The position numbers and the translations under genes were made by a program. A stretch of DNA of 27,949 nt, taken from contig JBAXRT010000025.1 of assembly GCA_037131065.1 (NCBI GenBank), positions 1 through 27,949 of the forward strand. The letters are read 5' to 3'. Below the pieces are notes generated by a model. It did no database searches and had not been told where the DNA came from. It saw nothing but the letters and a program-made list of their open reading frames with translations. Within the stretch, counting starts at the first letter, position 1. Each line of letters begins with the position of its first letter. This document shows positions 14,991 through 23,790 of this stretch, piece by piece. The DNA is from JBAXRT01 sp037131065. GTDB taxonomy: Bacteria; Bacteroidota; Bacteroidia; Bacteroidales; FEN-979.

Positions 14991-16865
14991 ATGAATAAAA
15001 AGACCCTCTACTGGATCATTGGATTCATCTGTATCTCACTGGCTGGCATCATCCTTGTCCAGTATCTGTGGATCAGGAATGCCATTGAAATCAAGGAGGT
15101 GCAATTTGACAGGAGTGTTAATGATGCCCTGAGTATGACTGTTAACAAACTCGAGATCCGCGACAATGTCAACTTTCTTAGTAAAAACCTGGTTGGTGAC
15201 AGTATGCGGATGATGATCCAGGCATTTGCAAAGGATACGATAATCTCATCACCGGGAAAAATTGACTCTATGATCGCCATTGAAGAGGACATGGACTACC
15301 TCCCTGCTCCAGGCAAACCCGGAAGGAACAAAATAATTAACAGTCCTGGCGTCTATTACGTTGATTATACCCAGGAGGTAAGATATATGGATTCGGTCAT
15401 GGATGGATGGAAGGAGAGCATGGCATTTCCCGATCAGCTCTTTTTCAACGTGGAGTTTAACTGGGATGAGAGTGATATGGCTCGTATTGACTCGCTCATG
15501 AAAGTGCAGGAGCAGCAGCTTAAACGCTCGCAGGAAATAAATAAAAAAAGGAGCAAGGCACCCCATCGTGAGGTAATCATTGAACAACCTGACCGTTCCA
15601 TCCACCAGTATTACCAGTTCAGTGTCTCTCCCGAACCTATTGTCAGCATCAGAAACACTAAAAGAAGGCCACCTTCTCCCCCTCCCTCCCAGGATGCGCA
15701 TGAAAAGATCAAGAGCCTGACCGTTAAGGCGAAAAAATTGCAGGATGTCATCAAGAAAATGGCCATCGAGATTGAAACCGATACGAAGCCCATCTCCCAG
15801 CGGATCGAAAAGTATAAACTGGAGAAGATTCTCATAAATTCTTTCAGTAACAAGGATATCACCCTTCCATTTGAATTCGCCGTTCAATCCTCCTACAACG
15901 ACTCTACCCATTTTCCTTTACAGTCTGAGGGGTTCTCCAGCCATTATAAAGGGACCCATTACCGTACCTCGTTATTTCCAAACGATGTTTTCCAGAAACC
16001 GGAATACCTCCTGGTCTACTTTCCAAATAAACAGTCACATGTCCTGAAGTCGCTTTCTCTGGTCATGGTCGGATCCGTTTTTTTCACTCTTTTTATTATT
16101 CTCTCCTCCGGGATGAGTATCTTTTTCATGGTCAGGCAAAAAAAGGTATCGGACATCAAGACCGACTTCATCAACAACATGACCCATGAGTTCAAGACTC
16201 CGATCGCGACAATCTCCATAGCGGCAGATTCCATAAACAACCCGAAGGTGCTTGGCGAACCGGAGACGATCAGGAATTTTACCAGGATTATCAAGGAGGA
16301 AAACAACCGTATGAATTCCCGGGTGGAGCAGGTACTCCAGATGGCCCTGCTCGACAGCAAGGACTTCAGGTTAAAGCCTGTGAACGTCGACATGCACTAC
16401 CTGATTGAAAAGGCCATTTCCCATTTCCGGCTTCAGATCGAAAAGAGGAGCGGTTCCATTTCGATGGAACTGAAAGCTGAAAATACGGTCGTTGAAGCTG
16501 ATGAGGATCATATGCGGAATGTCCTGATGAACCTGCTCGACAATGCCAACAAGTATTCGGTTGTGAAACCCGAGATCCTTGTCTACAGCTTCAACAGGGG
16601 CGGGAAATTTTATTTTGGTGTCGAAGACAAGGGAATGGGGATGAACCAGGATACCCAACGTAAAGTATTTGATAAATTTTTCAGGATTACCACAGGGAAC
16701 ATACATAATATTAAGGGATTCGGGCTGGGTTTGAGTTATTGCAAAGCAATCGTCCTGGCTCACAAGGGATCTATCCAGGTTACGAGTGAAGTTGGCAAGG
16801 GCAGCCGGTTTGAGATTAGTCTGCCCGTGGTCGAAAAACAGATAAACCATGAACAAACGAGTTAA
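14991..16865 (+). CDS. Membrane sensor histidine kinase (RprX-like)
   Basis: A 624-residue two-component sensor kinase. One membrane helix lies at about 9-28 and a second at about 356-380. The roughly 325 residues between them form a long extracytoplasmic sensor region that matches no domain I know. The HisKA box FINNMTHEFKTPIATISIA places the phosphorylated His at 399. The ATPase domain has the N box (NLLDNANKYS, from 514), G1 (VEDKGMGM) and G2 (GFGLGLSYCKAI). The response regulator gene overlaps its end by 17 bases. The pair resembles Bacteroides RprX/RprY, but the sensor here is longer, so no symbol is assigned. The stimulus is unknown. Confidence 0.93.
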   Translation: MNKKTLYWIIGFICISLAGIILVQYLWIRNAIEIKEVQFDRSVNDALSMTVNKLEIRDNVNFLSKNLVGDSMRMMIQAFAKDTIISSPGKIDSMIAIEEDMDYLPAPGKPGRNKIINSPGVYYVDYTQEVRYMDSVMDGWKESMAFPDQLFFNVEFNWDESDMARIDSLMKVQEQQLKRSQEINKKRSKAPHREVIIEQPDRSIHQYYQFSVSPEPIVSIRNTKRRPPSPPPSQDAHEKIKSLTVKAKKLQDVIKKMAIEIETDTKPISQRIEKYKLEKILINSFSNKDITLPFEFAVQSSYNDSTHFPLQSEGFSSHYKGTHYRTSLFPNDVFQKPEYLLVYFPNKQSHVLKSLSLVMVGSVFFTLFIILSSGMSIFFMVRQKKVSDIKTDFINNMTHEFKTPIATISIAADSINNPKVLGEPETIRNFTRIIKEENNRMNSRVEQVLQMALLDSKDFRLKPVNVDMHYLIEKAISHFRLQIEKRSGSISMELKAENTVVEADEDHMRNVLMNLLDNANKYSVVKPEILVYSFNRGGKFYFGVEDKGMGMNQDTQRKVFDKFFRITTGNIHNIKGFGLGLSYCKAIVLAHKGSIQVTSEVGKGSRFEISLPVVEKQINHEQTS

Positions 16866-17556
16866 AATATTACTGGTGGAGGATGATCCCAATTTCGGAT
16901 CGATCATGAAATCCTACCTTGAACTGAACGATTACGATGTTGTCCTCAAAACTGACGGCAAGCAGGGACTCTCAGCATTCAAATCAGAAATTTTCGATCT
17001 GTGTATCCTTGATGTGATGATGCCTGAGATGGATGGTTTTACGCTTGCAAAGGAGATCAAAAAATCGAACAGCGGCATTCCTTTCATCTTTCTCACCGCA
17101 AAGACGCTGAAAGAGGATATGCTAGAGGGGTTCAAGACCGGAGCTGATGACTACATCACCAAACCCTTCGATTCCGAGGTGCTCTTGTACAAGCTGAAAG
17201 CTATACTTAAAAGGAAGAGCCAGGTGGATGAAAGTGAATCCGACCTGAAGGAATTCCAGGTAGGTAAACTCCGCTTCAACTATACCCTGCGGACCCTATC
17301 ACACGGCAAACATGCTCAACAGCTCTCACCCAAAGAGGCAAGGCTTCTGAAGATGCTCTGCGCCTCGAAAGACGGGATACTCCTTCGCAAGGATGCCCTG
17401 GAGAAGATCTGGGGAGCCGATAACTATTTCAACGGTAGAAGCATGGATGTATTCATCGCAAGGCTGAGGAAGTACCTTCGTGAAGATCCGTCAATCGAGA
17501 TCGTCAATATCCACGGAAACGGGTTCCGGTTCATCACCGGCCAGAGTCAGGGCTGA
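16849..17556 (+). CDS. OmpR-family response regulator (RprY-like)
   Basis: A 235-residue transcriptional regulator. The receiver domain (about 5-120) has the acidic pair in LLVEDDPNFG, phospho-acceptor Asp55 in CILDVMMPEMDGF, and the conserved Lys in FLTAKTLKEDM. A winged-helix DNA-binding domain (about 130-232) contains LSPKEARLLKMLC and NYFNGRSMDVFIARLRKYL. Segments such as FLTAKTLKEDMLEGFKTGAD closely resemble RprY of Bacteroides. It overlaps the kinase gene and must be co-translated with it. Its likely DNA sites are the four GTTAA repeats upstream of the kinase. Its last 10 bases overlap the convergent glycosyltransferase gene. Confidence 0.95.
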   Translation: MNKRVKILLVEDDPNFGSIMKSYLELNDYDVVLKTDGKQGLSAFKSEIFDLCILDVMMPEMDGFTLAKEIKKSNSGIPFIFLTAKTLKEDMLEGFKTGADDYITKPFDSEVLLYKLKAILKRKSQVDESESDLKEFQVGKLRFNYTLRTLSHGKHAQQLSPKEARLLKMLCASKDGILLRKDALEKIWGADNYFNGRSMDVFIARLRKYLREDPSIEIVNIHGNGFRFITGQSQG

Positions 17557-19262
17557 AGCTGGTAGACCCCTAGAATCTCAAGATTGTCCACCATACACGA
17601 AAAAACCTGTCCTGTATAAGGAGAAAGACCTTTACGGTATTTTTCGAGTTCATCCGGGGAACTTGTATCCCTGAAATTCGAGATATAATATTTTACCTCT
17701 TTCCCCTGCTCGAGGATGTGCGGCCCGGAGCGGAACGGGAAATAGGAATCGATGCGGGAGCTGTAGTCTTCCTGCAGGGAATGGTGATACCAGAAGCGGT
17801 CACGGTCGCCAGGCTCAAGCAGGAAGGCATTCAGGTAACCGGGCAGGTTAAGCACCCTGACCGAGATATTCCCGGATGGATTTCTCTTTACAAGATCATT
17901 AAGTCCATCGCGGTAAGACAAACCCCAGTAATCAAGCTCGAAATTCCTTGCCGGATCCGGAGCCAGTATATTAAAATAGCTGTACTGGTGCGGATGGCAA
18001 CGGTAAATGAACAGGGATGTCGCTACCCAGGATAGGACCAGGGCAGCGATCGTGAAAAGTTTTATGCTTTTTTTGACCGTTTCCCTGAAACGAAGAAAAT
18101 AAAGATCCAGCATTGCATCAAAACCGTATAGTCCCGCGAGGACCATGGCCGGCCAGATAAAGTAGAAATGACGCCATCCGTCATAAAGGGTTGAATGAAA
18201 AATAATGGCGGTCAGGAGAGGCAAAAATAACCAGCCGGCAGTATAGAACAGAATCCGTTTCCCGGGAAGATCCCTGCCGGTTTCAACTTTTGCCACCACC
18301 CTTCTGACCATTACGATAACTCCCGGAAGAATGAGGAGAAGATAAACTACAGGCGTCGTGACCCCTATCCAAGCCGGAAGGTAATACCACGGCAGTGAAT
18401 TAGTGGGCATGTATTTCCCCATAAAAAGGAGGTTACCGGCTGTATGGGAAACATCATACTTCAAAAATTTTGTAATGACCTGGTATGACTTGGCGAAAGG
18501 GTTATCCCAGAGGTAGGGATTCGTCAACCAGACAAAAAGGATAAAGAAGAGGATATAAAAAATGAGTGCGATCAACCTGTGTTTTTCCATGTGATTCCTG
18601 ATCTGCCTGATAGCCGCGGGAAGCATGACCAAGGCAGCCAGCATGGGAATCAGAATTCCTGCAGGACGGATGTTGAAGGCAAGGGCGGATAAGAGGGCAA
18701 ACCAGGCTCCATGCCTTATCTTCCATGATTCATTAAAAACCAGGAAGGCTCGGAAGGAGAAGATAAAGAAAACCATCAGGATAATATCCTTGGAATTGTA
18801 AAATGAATCGGCAAAGATTCTTGGATGGAGAAAGAGGATAAGGCATCCAGCAATAGGGAGAATCGGGCGCCTGAAGAAGCTTTTGACAGCAGTGCCGAAG
18901 ACCATGACACCCAACCAGAAGAAGAGAAAATTCACAAGATGGCGAAAAAGGAACACCTGCTTATAATCATTGAAACCCAAAAGTCTTTCAAGTCCGAAAA
19001 GAAAAGTCTCAAAAGATGCCCCAAATTCTCTGTCGCGGTAATCCTCCAGATTTGGAACGCCGGCAGGAATTGTGACCGGATGCAGATTAAAAGTCTCCTG
19101 GATATGGTTAAAGAAGACGATCCCCGAATTTCGCTGGGTTTGCTCATCCCATGAGATTCCATACTGGGCAAAGCAGAGAAGACCGGCAACAAGGATTAAC
19201 AATAATAAAATGCCCTGGGCCTGCCCTCCGATCCTGAAACTGTTATATGGATTTAACCTCAA
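17547..19262 (-). CDS. Multi-pass membrane glycosyltransferase-like protein (GT39/ArnT type)
   Basis: A 571-residue protein with about ten or more hydrophobic membrane segments, the first at 17-35. It is followed by an acidic pair in QYGISWDEQTQRN (Asp39-Glu40), the position of the catalytic Asp in GT-C enzymes such as protein mannosyltransferases and ArnT. A second conserved-looking loop is LHPRIFADSFYNSKDI. The C-terminal 150 residues form a soluble domain outside the membrane. Such enzymes transfer sugars from polyprenyl-phosphate donors to lipid, protein or polysaccharide acceptors. Donor and acceptor cannot be told from sequence. It stands alone on the minus strand, overlapping the response regulator tail. 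Confidence 0.75.
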   Translation of the reverse strand: MRLNPYNSFRIGGQAQGILLLLILVAGLLCFAQYGISWDEQTQRNSGIVFFNHIQETFNLHPVTIPAGVPNLEDYRDREFGASFETFLFGLERLLGFNDYKQVFLFRHLVNFLFFWLGVMVFGTAVKSFFRRPILPIAGCLILFLHPRIFADSFYNSKDIILMVFFIFSFRAFLVFNESWKIRHGAWFALLSALAFNIRPAGILIPMLAALVMLPAAIRQIRNHMEKHRLIALIFYILFFILFVWLTNPYLWDNPFAKSYQVITKFLKYDVSHTAGNLLFMGKYMPTNSLPWYYLPAWIGVTTPVVYLLLILPGVIVMVRRVVAKVETGRDLPGKRILFYTAGWLFLPLLTAIIFHSTLYDGWRHFYFIWPAMVLAGLYGFDAMLDLYFLRFRETVKKSIKLFTIAALVLSWVATSLFIYRCHPHQYSYFNILAPDPARNFELDYWGLSYRDGLNDLVKRNPSGNISVRVLNLPGYLNAFLLEPGDRDRFWYHHSLQEDYSSRIDSYFPFRSGPHILEQGKEVKYYISNFRDTSSPDELEKYRKGLSPYTGQVFSCMVDNLEILGVYQLQP

Positions 19263-19401
19263 CGGGTGCTTTACGTTTGAGCAATAAAATTATGGTTTCT
19301 TTTAATTCTGCCGGCAAGAATTTACTTTATAATACGGTTTTATGCTGTACTAATGACCTCAGCACAATTTAGAAATTGATTTTTCTGTTATTTCTTTAAC
19401 A

Positions 19402-19419
19402 TTGTTAATAAAATAACAA
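19402..19419 (+). promoter_or_regulatory. Rex-like operator upstream of the second hydrogenase operon
   Basis: TTGTTAATAAAATAACAA matches TTGTTAA-N4-TTAACAA at every arm position but one (A instead of T at 19413). It lies just upstream of a TTG/TAATTTTG promoter pair, a common place for repressor interference. Rex binding is inferred from the consensus. Confidence 0.72.
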
Positions 19420-19426
19420 ATATTTC

Positions 19427-19457
19427 TTGTTTTGTCGGGTTAAAGGTTTTAATTTTG
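19427..19457 (+). promoter_or_regulatory. Bacteroidetes-type promoter of the second hydrogenase operon
   Basis: A -33 TTG at 19427-19429, a 20-base spacer, and a -7 TAATTTTG at 19450-19457 match the phylum consensus in sequence and spacing. The leader to the ATG at 19529 is about 65 bases. This placement also argues against the in-frame ATG at 19427 being the gene start. Confidence 0.65.
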
Positions 19458-19528
19458 CCGTGAAATTTAATTCCGACACTGTTCTTCTTATATTTATATT
19501 TTCGTATATTATAGATATTCAGTATATT

Positions 19529-19927
19529 ATGTCACGTATTTCATCAGTAAAAGAATTGGCTGAACGCCGTGATTTTCTGAAATCAAAAATAATGGCCCGG
19601 TCAGTTTCCGGTAATTCGGAAAGCATGATCCAGGTGAAAGTCGCTATGGCTACCTGCGGAATAGCCTCCGGCGCCCGCCCGGTATTTGACTTCCTAAGGG
19701 ATGAGCTCGAGAAGAGGAACATTCCTGCTTTGGTCACCCAGACGGGTTGCATGTGTTACTGTTATGCTGAGCCGACTGTTGAGGTAACCATTCCAGGAAA
19801 AAATCCGGTCATGTTTGGTTATGTAAACCTCAAAAAGGCTGATGAAATTATTGAGAAGTACATCCGGAAAGGCGAAGTAACTGAGGGGACGATCTCACCG
19901 GACTATTCGACTGTTGATGAACTTTAG
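19529..19927 (+). CDS. HndB-like (2Fe-2S) ferredoxin-domain subunit
   Basis: A 132-residue thioredoxin-like [2Fe-2S] protein equivalent to HndB of the Desulfovibrio NADP-reducing hydrogenase and to the N-terminal domain of fused HydB/NuoF proteins. VKVAMATCGIASGARPV gives Cys43; TGCMCYCYAEPTVEV gives Cys74, Cys76 and Cys78, where C-x3-C is usual, so Cys76 is extra. The open frame runs back to 19427, but those 34 extra residues are hydrophobic, unlike the family, and overlap the promoter. ATG 19529 is therefore preferred. It is the first of four genes, 17 bases before the NuoF-type gene. Its likely role is to complete the electron path of the flavin subunit. Confidence 0.88.
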   Translation: MSRISSVKELAERRDFLKSKIMARSVSGNSESMIQVKVAMATCGIASGARPVFDFLRDELEKRNIPALVTQTGCMCYCYAEPTVEVTIPGKNPVMFGYVNLKKADEIIEKYIRKGEVTEGTISPDYSTVDEL

Positions 19928-19944
19928 CAACCTTAGGAGCTGAG

Positions 19945-21408
19945 ATGGCAAAGAAGCAGGTAAGAATAGCATTGCGTAACTGTGGTGTGATTGATCCCGA
20001 GGAGATCCTTGATTATATTGCGCGTGATGGTTACCATGCTTTGGGCAAGGTCCTGACGGAATTAACCCCGGAGGCCACCATTGAGATTATAAAGAAATCA
20101 GGACTACGCGGACGCGGAGGAGGTGGGTTTTCGACCGGCTTGAAGTGGGAACTGACAAGAAAGGTGAAGGCAGACCAGAAATATGTTGTCTGCAACGCCG
20201 ATGAAGGAGATCCCGGGGCCTTTATGGATCGTTCGATCCTTGAAGGCGATCCGCATTCAGTCATTGAGGCCATGGCGATCAACGGGTATTGCACAGGGGC
20301 TGACAAGGGGCTGGTATATATCAGGGCAGAGTACCCCCTGGCCATTGAGCGGTTGAAAACAGCCATGAAACAGGCAAAGGAATATGGTCTCCTTGGCAAA
20401 AGCATTTTGGGTACAGGGTTCTCGTTTGATATTGAGATCCGTTACGGGGCAGGCGCCTTTGTATGCGGCGAAGAGACAGCCCTTATCCATTCGATGGAAG
20501 GTTTACGGGGTGAACCGACCGTAAAACCCCCTTTCCCGTCGGAAGAGGGTTATATGAAGAAGCCAACCAACGTCAACAACGTTGAGACTTACGCCAACAT
20601 ACCTGTGATCATCAACAAGGGATGGGATTGGTTTGCTGCGATTGGCACAGCCCGTTCGAAAGGAACAAAAGTATTTGCACTGGCCGGTAAGATCAACAAA
20701 GTCGGCCTGATCGAGGTTCCGATGGGAACGACCTTACGCGAAGTTATCTATGAGATAGGTGGCGGGATCCAGAACGACAAAGCCTTCAAGGCTGTCCAGA
20801 CCGGTGGTCCTTCAGGAGGATGCCTTACACAGAAACATCTCGACACCCCTATTGATTATGATAACCTTATCGAGGCAGGATCGATGATGGGTTCAGGAGG
20901 GATGATCGTGATGGATCAGGATGACTGCATGGTTGCAATAGCCAGGTTCTACCTTGAATTCACTGTAGAGGAATCCTGTGGAAAATGTTCACCCTGCAGG
21001 ATTGGCAACAAGAGGCTCCTTGAATTACTCGACAAAATCATCCATGGGAACGGAACCCGTGAAGACATTGACAAACTGAGGAACCTGAGCGTCGTGATCA
21101 AAGACACCTCCCTGTGCGGCCTGGGTCAATCCTCGCCAAACCCGGTATTATCGACCATCGAGAACTTCCCGGAGGAGTACGAGGAGCATGTCATGACCAA
21201 AAAGTGTCGGTCCAGGGTGTGCAAATCATTGATGCAGTACCTCGTGATCCCGGAAACATGCATCGGCTGTACCCTCTGTGCAAGAAACTGCCCTGTGAAT
21301 GCCATCAGCGGCGAGAGGAAACAGGCACACTTTATTGACCAGGAGAAGTGCATCAAATGCGGGGTGTGCATGGAAAAATGCAAGTTCAGTGCGATCTACA
21401 TCAATTAA
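19945..21408 (+). CDS. hydB: Electron-bifurcating-type hydrogenase NuoF-like flavin subunit with ferredoxin tail (HndC/HydB)
   Basis: A 487-residue FMN/NADH subunit. The core has GLRGRGGGGFSTGLKW (about 52-67), VVCNADEGDPGAFMD and FVCGEETALIHSMEG. The [4Fe-4S] site is Cys345, Cys348, Cys351 (SCGKCSPCRIG) and Cys391. A C-terminal 2[4Fe-4S] ferredoxin domain begins near 430 (CIGCTLCARNC, then CIKCGVCMEKC). This tail, absent from the first operon's flavin subunit, is typical of HydB/HndC in flavin-based electron bifurcation and may exchange electrons with ferredoxin. The N-terminal thioredoxin-like domain is supplied by the preceding separate gene. A TTAGGAG ribosome-binding site precedes the ATG, and the catalytic subunit gene follows after 12 bases. 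Confidence 0.95.
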   Translation: MAKKQVRIALRNCGVIDPEEILDYIARDGYHALGKVLTELTPEATIEIIKKSGLRGRGGGGFSTGLKWELTRKVKADQKYVVCNADEGDPGAFMDRSILEGDPHSVIEAMAINGYCTGADKGLVYIRAEYPLAIERLKTAMKQAKEYGLLGKSILGTGFSFDIEIRYGAGAFVCGEETALIHSMEGLRGEPTVKPPFPSEEGYMKKPTNVNNVETYANIPVIINKGWDWFAAIGTARSKGTKVFALAGKINKVGLIEVPMGTTLREVIYEIGGGIQNDKAFKAVQTGGPSGGCLTQKHLDTPIDYDNLIEAGSMMGSGGMIVMDQDDCMVAIARFYLEFTVEESCGKCSPCRIGNKRLLELLDKIIHGNGTREDIDKLRNLSVVIKDTSLCGLGQSSPNPVLSTIENFPEEYEEHVMTKKCRSRVCKSLMQYLVIPETCIGCTLCARNCPVNAISGERKQAHFIDQEKCIKCGVCMEKCKFSAIYIN

Positions 21409-21420
21409 TGGAGGCGGATA

Positions 21421-23193
21421 ATGGAAAAATTCAACGTGATCATTGATGGGAAGAGTGCCGAGGTGACCGGGAATACCACAATCCTTGAGGCAGCAAAATC
21501 CGGAGGCATTGATATCCCCACCCTTTGCTATTTCAAGCTGGATGACCTGAATATTGAAAACCGCCCGGGTGGGTGCCGTGTGTGTGTTGTTGAGGTCAAA
21601 GGAAGGCGCAACCTCGCCCCTGCCTGCTCAACAACGGTTATGCCAAACATGGTAGTAGAGACACATAATATCCGGGTCCTCAACGCAAGAAGGACAGTCG
21701 TCGAACTGATCCTTTCGGATCACCCTGCCGAATGCCTGACCTGTCCGAAAGCAGGAAACTGCGAATTACAGAATATGGCCCAACACCTGGGTGTAAGGGA
21801 GATCCCCTACCAGGGAGAGCAATCGAAATACAGGAAAGATACTTCACCTGCCATCATCAGGGATATAGATAAATGCATCATGTGCAGGCGGTGCGAAATG
21901 ATGTGCAACGAGGTCCAGACGGTTGGCGCCCTGTCGGCGATCAACCGCGGATTCATGGCCGTCGTCGCACCCGCTTTTGAGATGAATCTCGAAAAATCCC
22001 CATGTACTTACTGCGGACAGTGTGTATCGGTATGCCCAACCGGGGCATTGACTGAAGTGGATCATTCACGCAATGTTATCAATGCGCTGGCTGATCCGGT
22101 AAAAACCGTGGTAGTCCAGACGGCTCCGGCTGTCAGGGCTGCACTCGGAGAAGAATTTGGCCTCGAGCCAGGCACCCTCGTAACGGGTAAGATGGTCGCA
22201 GCACTAAAACGACTCGGATTTGACTACGTGTTCGACACCGATTTTGCAGCCGACCTTACTATTATGGAAGAAGGAAGCGAATTACTCGACCGTCTTACCC
22301 GTTACCTCAAGGGTGACAAAAGCGTCAAACTGCCGATGCTCACTTCCTGTTGCCCGGGATGGGTCAACTTTTTTGAACATTATTTCCCGCAATTAAGGGA
22401 TGTCCCGTCCACGGCGAAATCGCCGCAGCAGATGTTCGGCTCCGTGGCCAAGGACTATTTTGCAAAAAAGATCGGAATAGACCGCAGGCAGATGGTTGTT
22501 GTCTCAATCATGCCCTGTCTGGCCAAGAAGTACGAATGCCAGCGCGATGAGTTCAAAACACATGGGGATCCTGATGTCAATTACTCCTTATCGACACGGG
22601 AGCTTGCACAACTTATCAAACAATCCAATATTGATTTTAATGCTTTGCCGGAGGAGCCCTTCGATAATCCACTTGGTGAGTCGACCGGTGCATCGGTCAT
22701 CTTCGGTACAACCGGCGGTGTGATTGAGGCTGCCTGCAGGACCGCTTACGAGATCTTTACAAAAAAGAAACTTGAGAAGGTGGATTTTAATGAATTGCGT
22801 GGTTTTGAAAACATCCGTTACGCAACGATCGATTTTGACGGTCTGCCTCTGAAAATTGGTATTGCCCACGGGTTGGGGAATGCAAGAAAACTGCTTGAAG
22901 AGATCGAAGCTGGCCGGAGTGAATTCCATGCAATCGAGATCATGGCTTGTCCCGGAGGATGCATTGGCGGCGGAGGGCAGCCCTATCATCACGGTCATTC
23001 AGAAATACTGAAGCGCCGTGCCGCTGCTGTTTACAGGGAAGATGCCGGTAAGAAGATCAGGAAATCACACGAAAATCCCTTTATTATTGAGCTATACAAA
23101 GAGTTCCTGGGAAAACCCCTCGGGGAGAGATCCCACCACCTGCTCCACACAACCTATTTTGATAAGAGTGCAGGGGTGTTCATTGAAGAGTAA
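21421..23193 (+). CDS. hydA: [FeFe] hydrogenase catalytic subunit (second copy, HndD/HydA)
   Basis: A 590-residue catalytic subunit with the same domain order as the first copy: [2Fe-2S] (Cys36, 52, 55, 69), His-Cys3 cluster (His101, Cys105, 108, 114), 2[4Fe-4S] (Cys152/155/158/162 and 195/198/201/205), H-cluster domain, and small-subunit-like tail. H-cluster motifs are canonical: L1 TSCCPGW (Cys310-Cys311), L2 MPCLAKKYE (Cys366), and L3 EIMACPGGCIGGG (Cys510, Cys514). A GGAGG site precedes the ATG. It is clearly a paralogue of the first copy, with the strongest resemblance in the H-domain. The NuoE-type gene follows after 35 bases that include an octamer repeat. No HydE/F/G maturase gene is present. 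Confidence 0.96.
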   Translation: MEKFNVIIDGKSAEVTGNTTILEAAKSGGIDIPTLCYFKLDDLNIENRPGGCRVCVVEVKGRRNLAPACSTTVMPNMVVETHNIRVLNARRTVVELILSDHPAECLTCPKAGNCELQNMAQHLGVREIPYQGEQSKYRKDTSPAIIRDIDKCIMCRRCEMMCNEVQTVGALSAINRGFMAVVAPAFEMNLEKSPCTYCGQCVSVCPTGALTEVDHSRNVINALADPVKTVVVQTAPAVRAALGEEFGLEPGTLVTGKMVAALKRLGFDYVFDTDFAADLTIMEEGSELLDRLTRYLKGDKSVKLPMLTSCCPGWVNFFEHYFPQLRDVPSTAKSPQQMFGSVAKDYFAKKIGIDRRQMVVVSIMPCLAKKYECQRDEFKTHGDPDVNYSLSTRELAQLIKQSNIDFNALPEEPFDNPLGESTGASVIFGTTGGVIEAACRTAYEIFTKKKLEKVDFNELRGFENIRYATIDFDGLPLKIGIAHGLGNARKLLEEIEAGRSEFHAIEIMACPGGCIGGGGQPYHHGHSEILKRRAAAVYREDAGKKIRKSHENPFIIELYKEFLGKPLGERSHHLLHTTYFDKSAGVFIEE

Positions 23194-23216
23194 ATAGTGA
23201 AATAGCGAAATAGCGA
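23193..23216 (+). repeat. Three octamer repeats after the second catalytic subunit gene
   Basis: AATAGTGA, AATAGCGA, AATAGCGA follow directly from the stop codon and fill most of the gap to the next gene. The period matches the longer array between the transketolase genes, though the unit differs. Confidence 0.65.
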
Positions 23217-23228
23217 AAAAAGTCAGCT

Positions 23229-23708
23229 ATGGCAAAGATTAAGTTATCGGAGAAGAAGTTACTTGAACTTAAAGAGGTTTGTAAATCGTTCGGCAATGAG
23301 AAGGGTGAATTGATCAATGTCCTTCACAAGGCACAGGGTTTATTTGGCTACCTCCCTGCTGAAGTTCAGGAGGTAATTGCCAGGGAGTTGAACATCCCGG
23401 TTGCCAATGTTTACGGTGTCGTAACCTTTTACTCTTTCTTTTCCATGATTCCGAAAGGGATCCACCCGATTTCCATTTGTCTCGGCACAGCCTGTTATGT
23501 CAGGGGTGCCGAAAAGGTACTCGAAGAATTCAGACGTCAGCTGAATATTCAGGTCGGCGAAACAACACCCGATGGAAAGTTCTCGATCAGTTGCCTCCGG
23601 TGCGTCGGTGCCTGCGGTCTTGCACCGGTTGTGATGGTAGGGGAAAAGGTTTATGGACGTGTCTCTCCGGAGGGAGTCCGTGACATCATCTCTGAATACA
23701 ACAAATAG
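23229..23708 (+). CDS. hydC: NuoE-like [2Fe-2S] subunit of the second hydrogenase (HndA/HydC)
   Basis: A 159-residue NuoE/HndA family subunit. The helical N-terminus includes VLHKAQGLFGYLPAEVQEVIA and VYGVVTFYSFF. The [2Fe-2S] ligands are Cys84 and Cys89 (CLGTAC) and Cys125 and Cys129 (CVGAC, followed by GLAPVV). An additional Cys122 lies just before the second pair. Here the gene is last in the operon, whereas in the first operon the equivalent gene is first, so the two hydrogenases are unlikely to be a simple recent duplication. It is followed by a clear terminator. It would pass electrons between the flavin site and the catalytic subunit. Confidence 0.94.
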   Translation: MAKIKLSEKKLLELKEVCKSFGNEKGELINVLHKAQGLFGYLPAEVQEVIARELNIPVANVYGVVTFYSFFSMIPKGIHPISICLGTACYVRGAEKVLEEFRRQLNIQVGETTPDGKFSISCLRCVGACGLAPVVMVGEKVYGRVSPEGVRDIISEYNK

Positions 23709-23737
23709 ATAATATTTTTTGGTTAATACTGTTGACC

Positions 23738-23772
23738 AGACCTGTCGGATGAAAATCCGGCAGGTCTTTTTT
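23738..23772 (+). terminator. Rho-independent terminator of the second hydrogenase operon
   Basis: A 13-base stem (23738-23750 with 23755-23767, one G-T pair), GAAA loop, and a T-run to 23772. It sits between the hydrogenase operon and the convergent phosphatase gene. Confidence 0.93.
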
Positions 23773-23790
23773 ATGGATGATGTGTGGTGA

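Noticed and set aside
19402..19419. FNR/CRP-type site
   Set aside because: FNR half-sites (TTGAT-N4-ATCAA) do not fit, while the 18-base Rex pattern fits with one mismatch.
19427..19528. In-frame N-terminal extension of 34 residues on the HndB-like gene
   Set aside because: The extension is hydrophobic and AT-driven, unlike the family start, and it overlaps a well-spaced TTG/TAATTTTG promoter. ATG 19529 fits better.
23738..23772. Bidirectional terminator also serving the phosphatase gene
   Set aside because: On the minus strand the hairpin is not followed by a T-run, so it is assigned to the plus-strand operon only.
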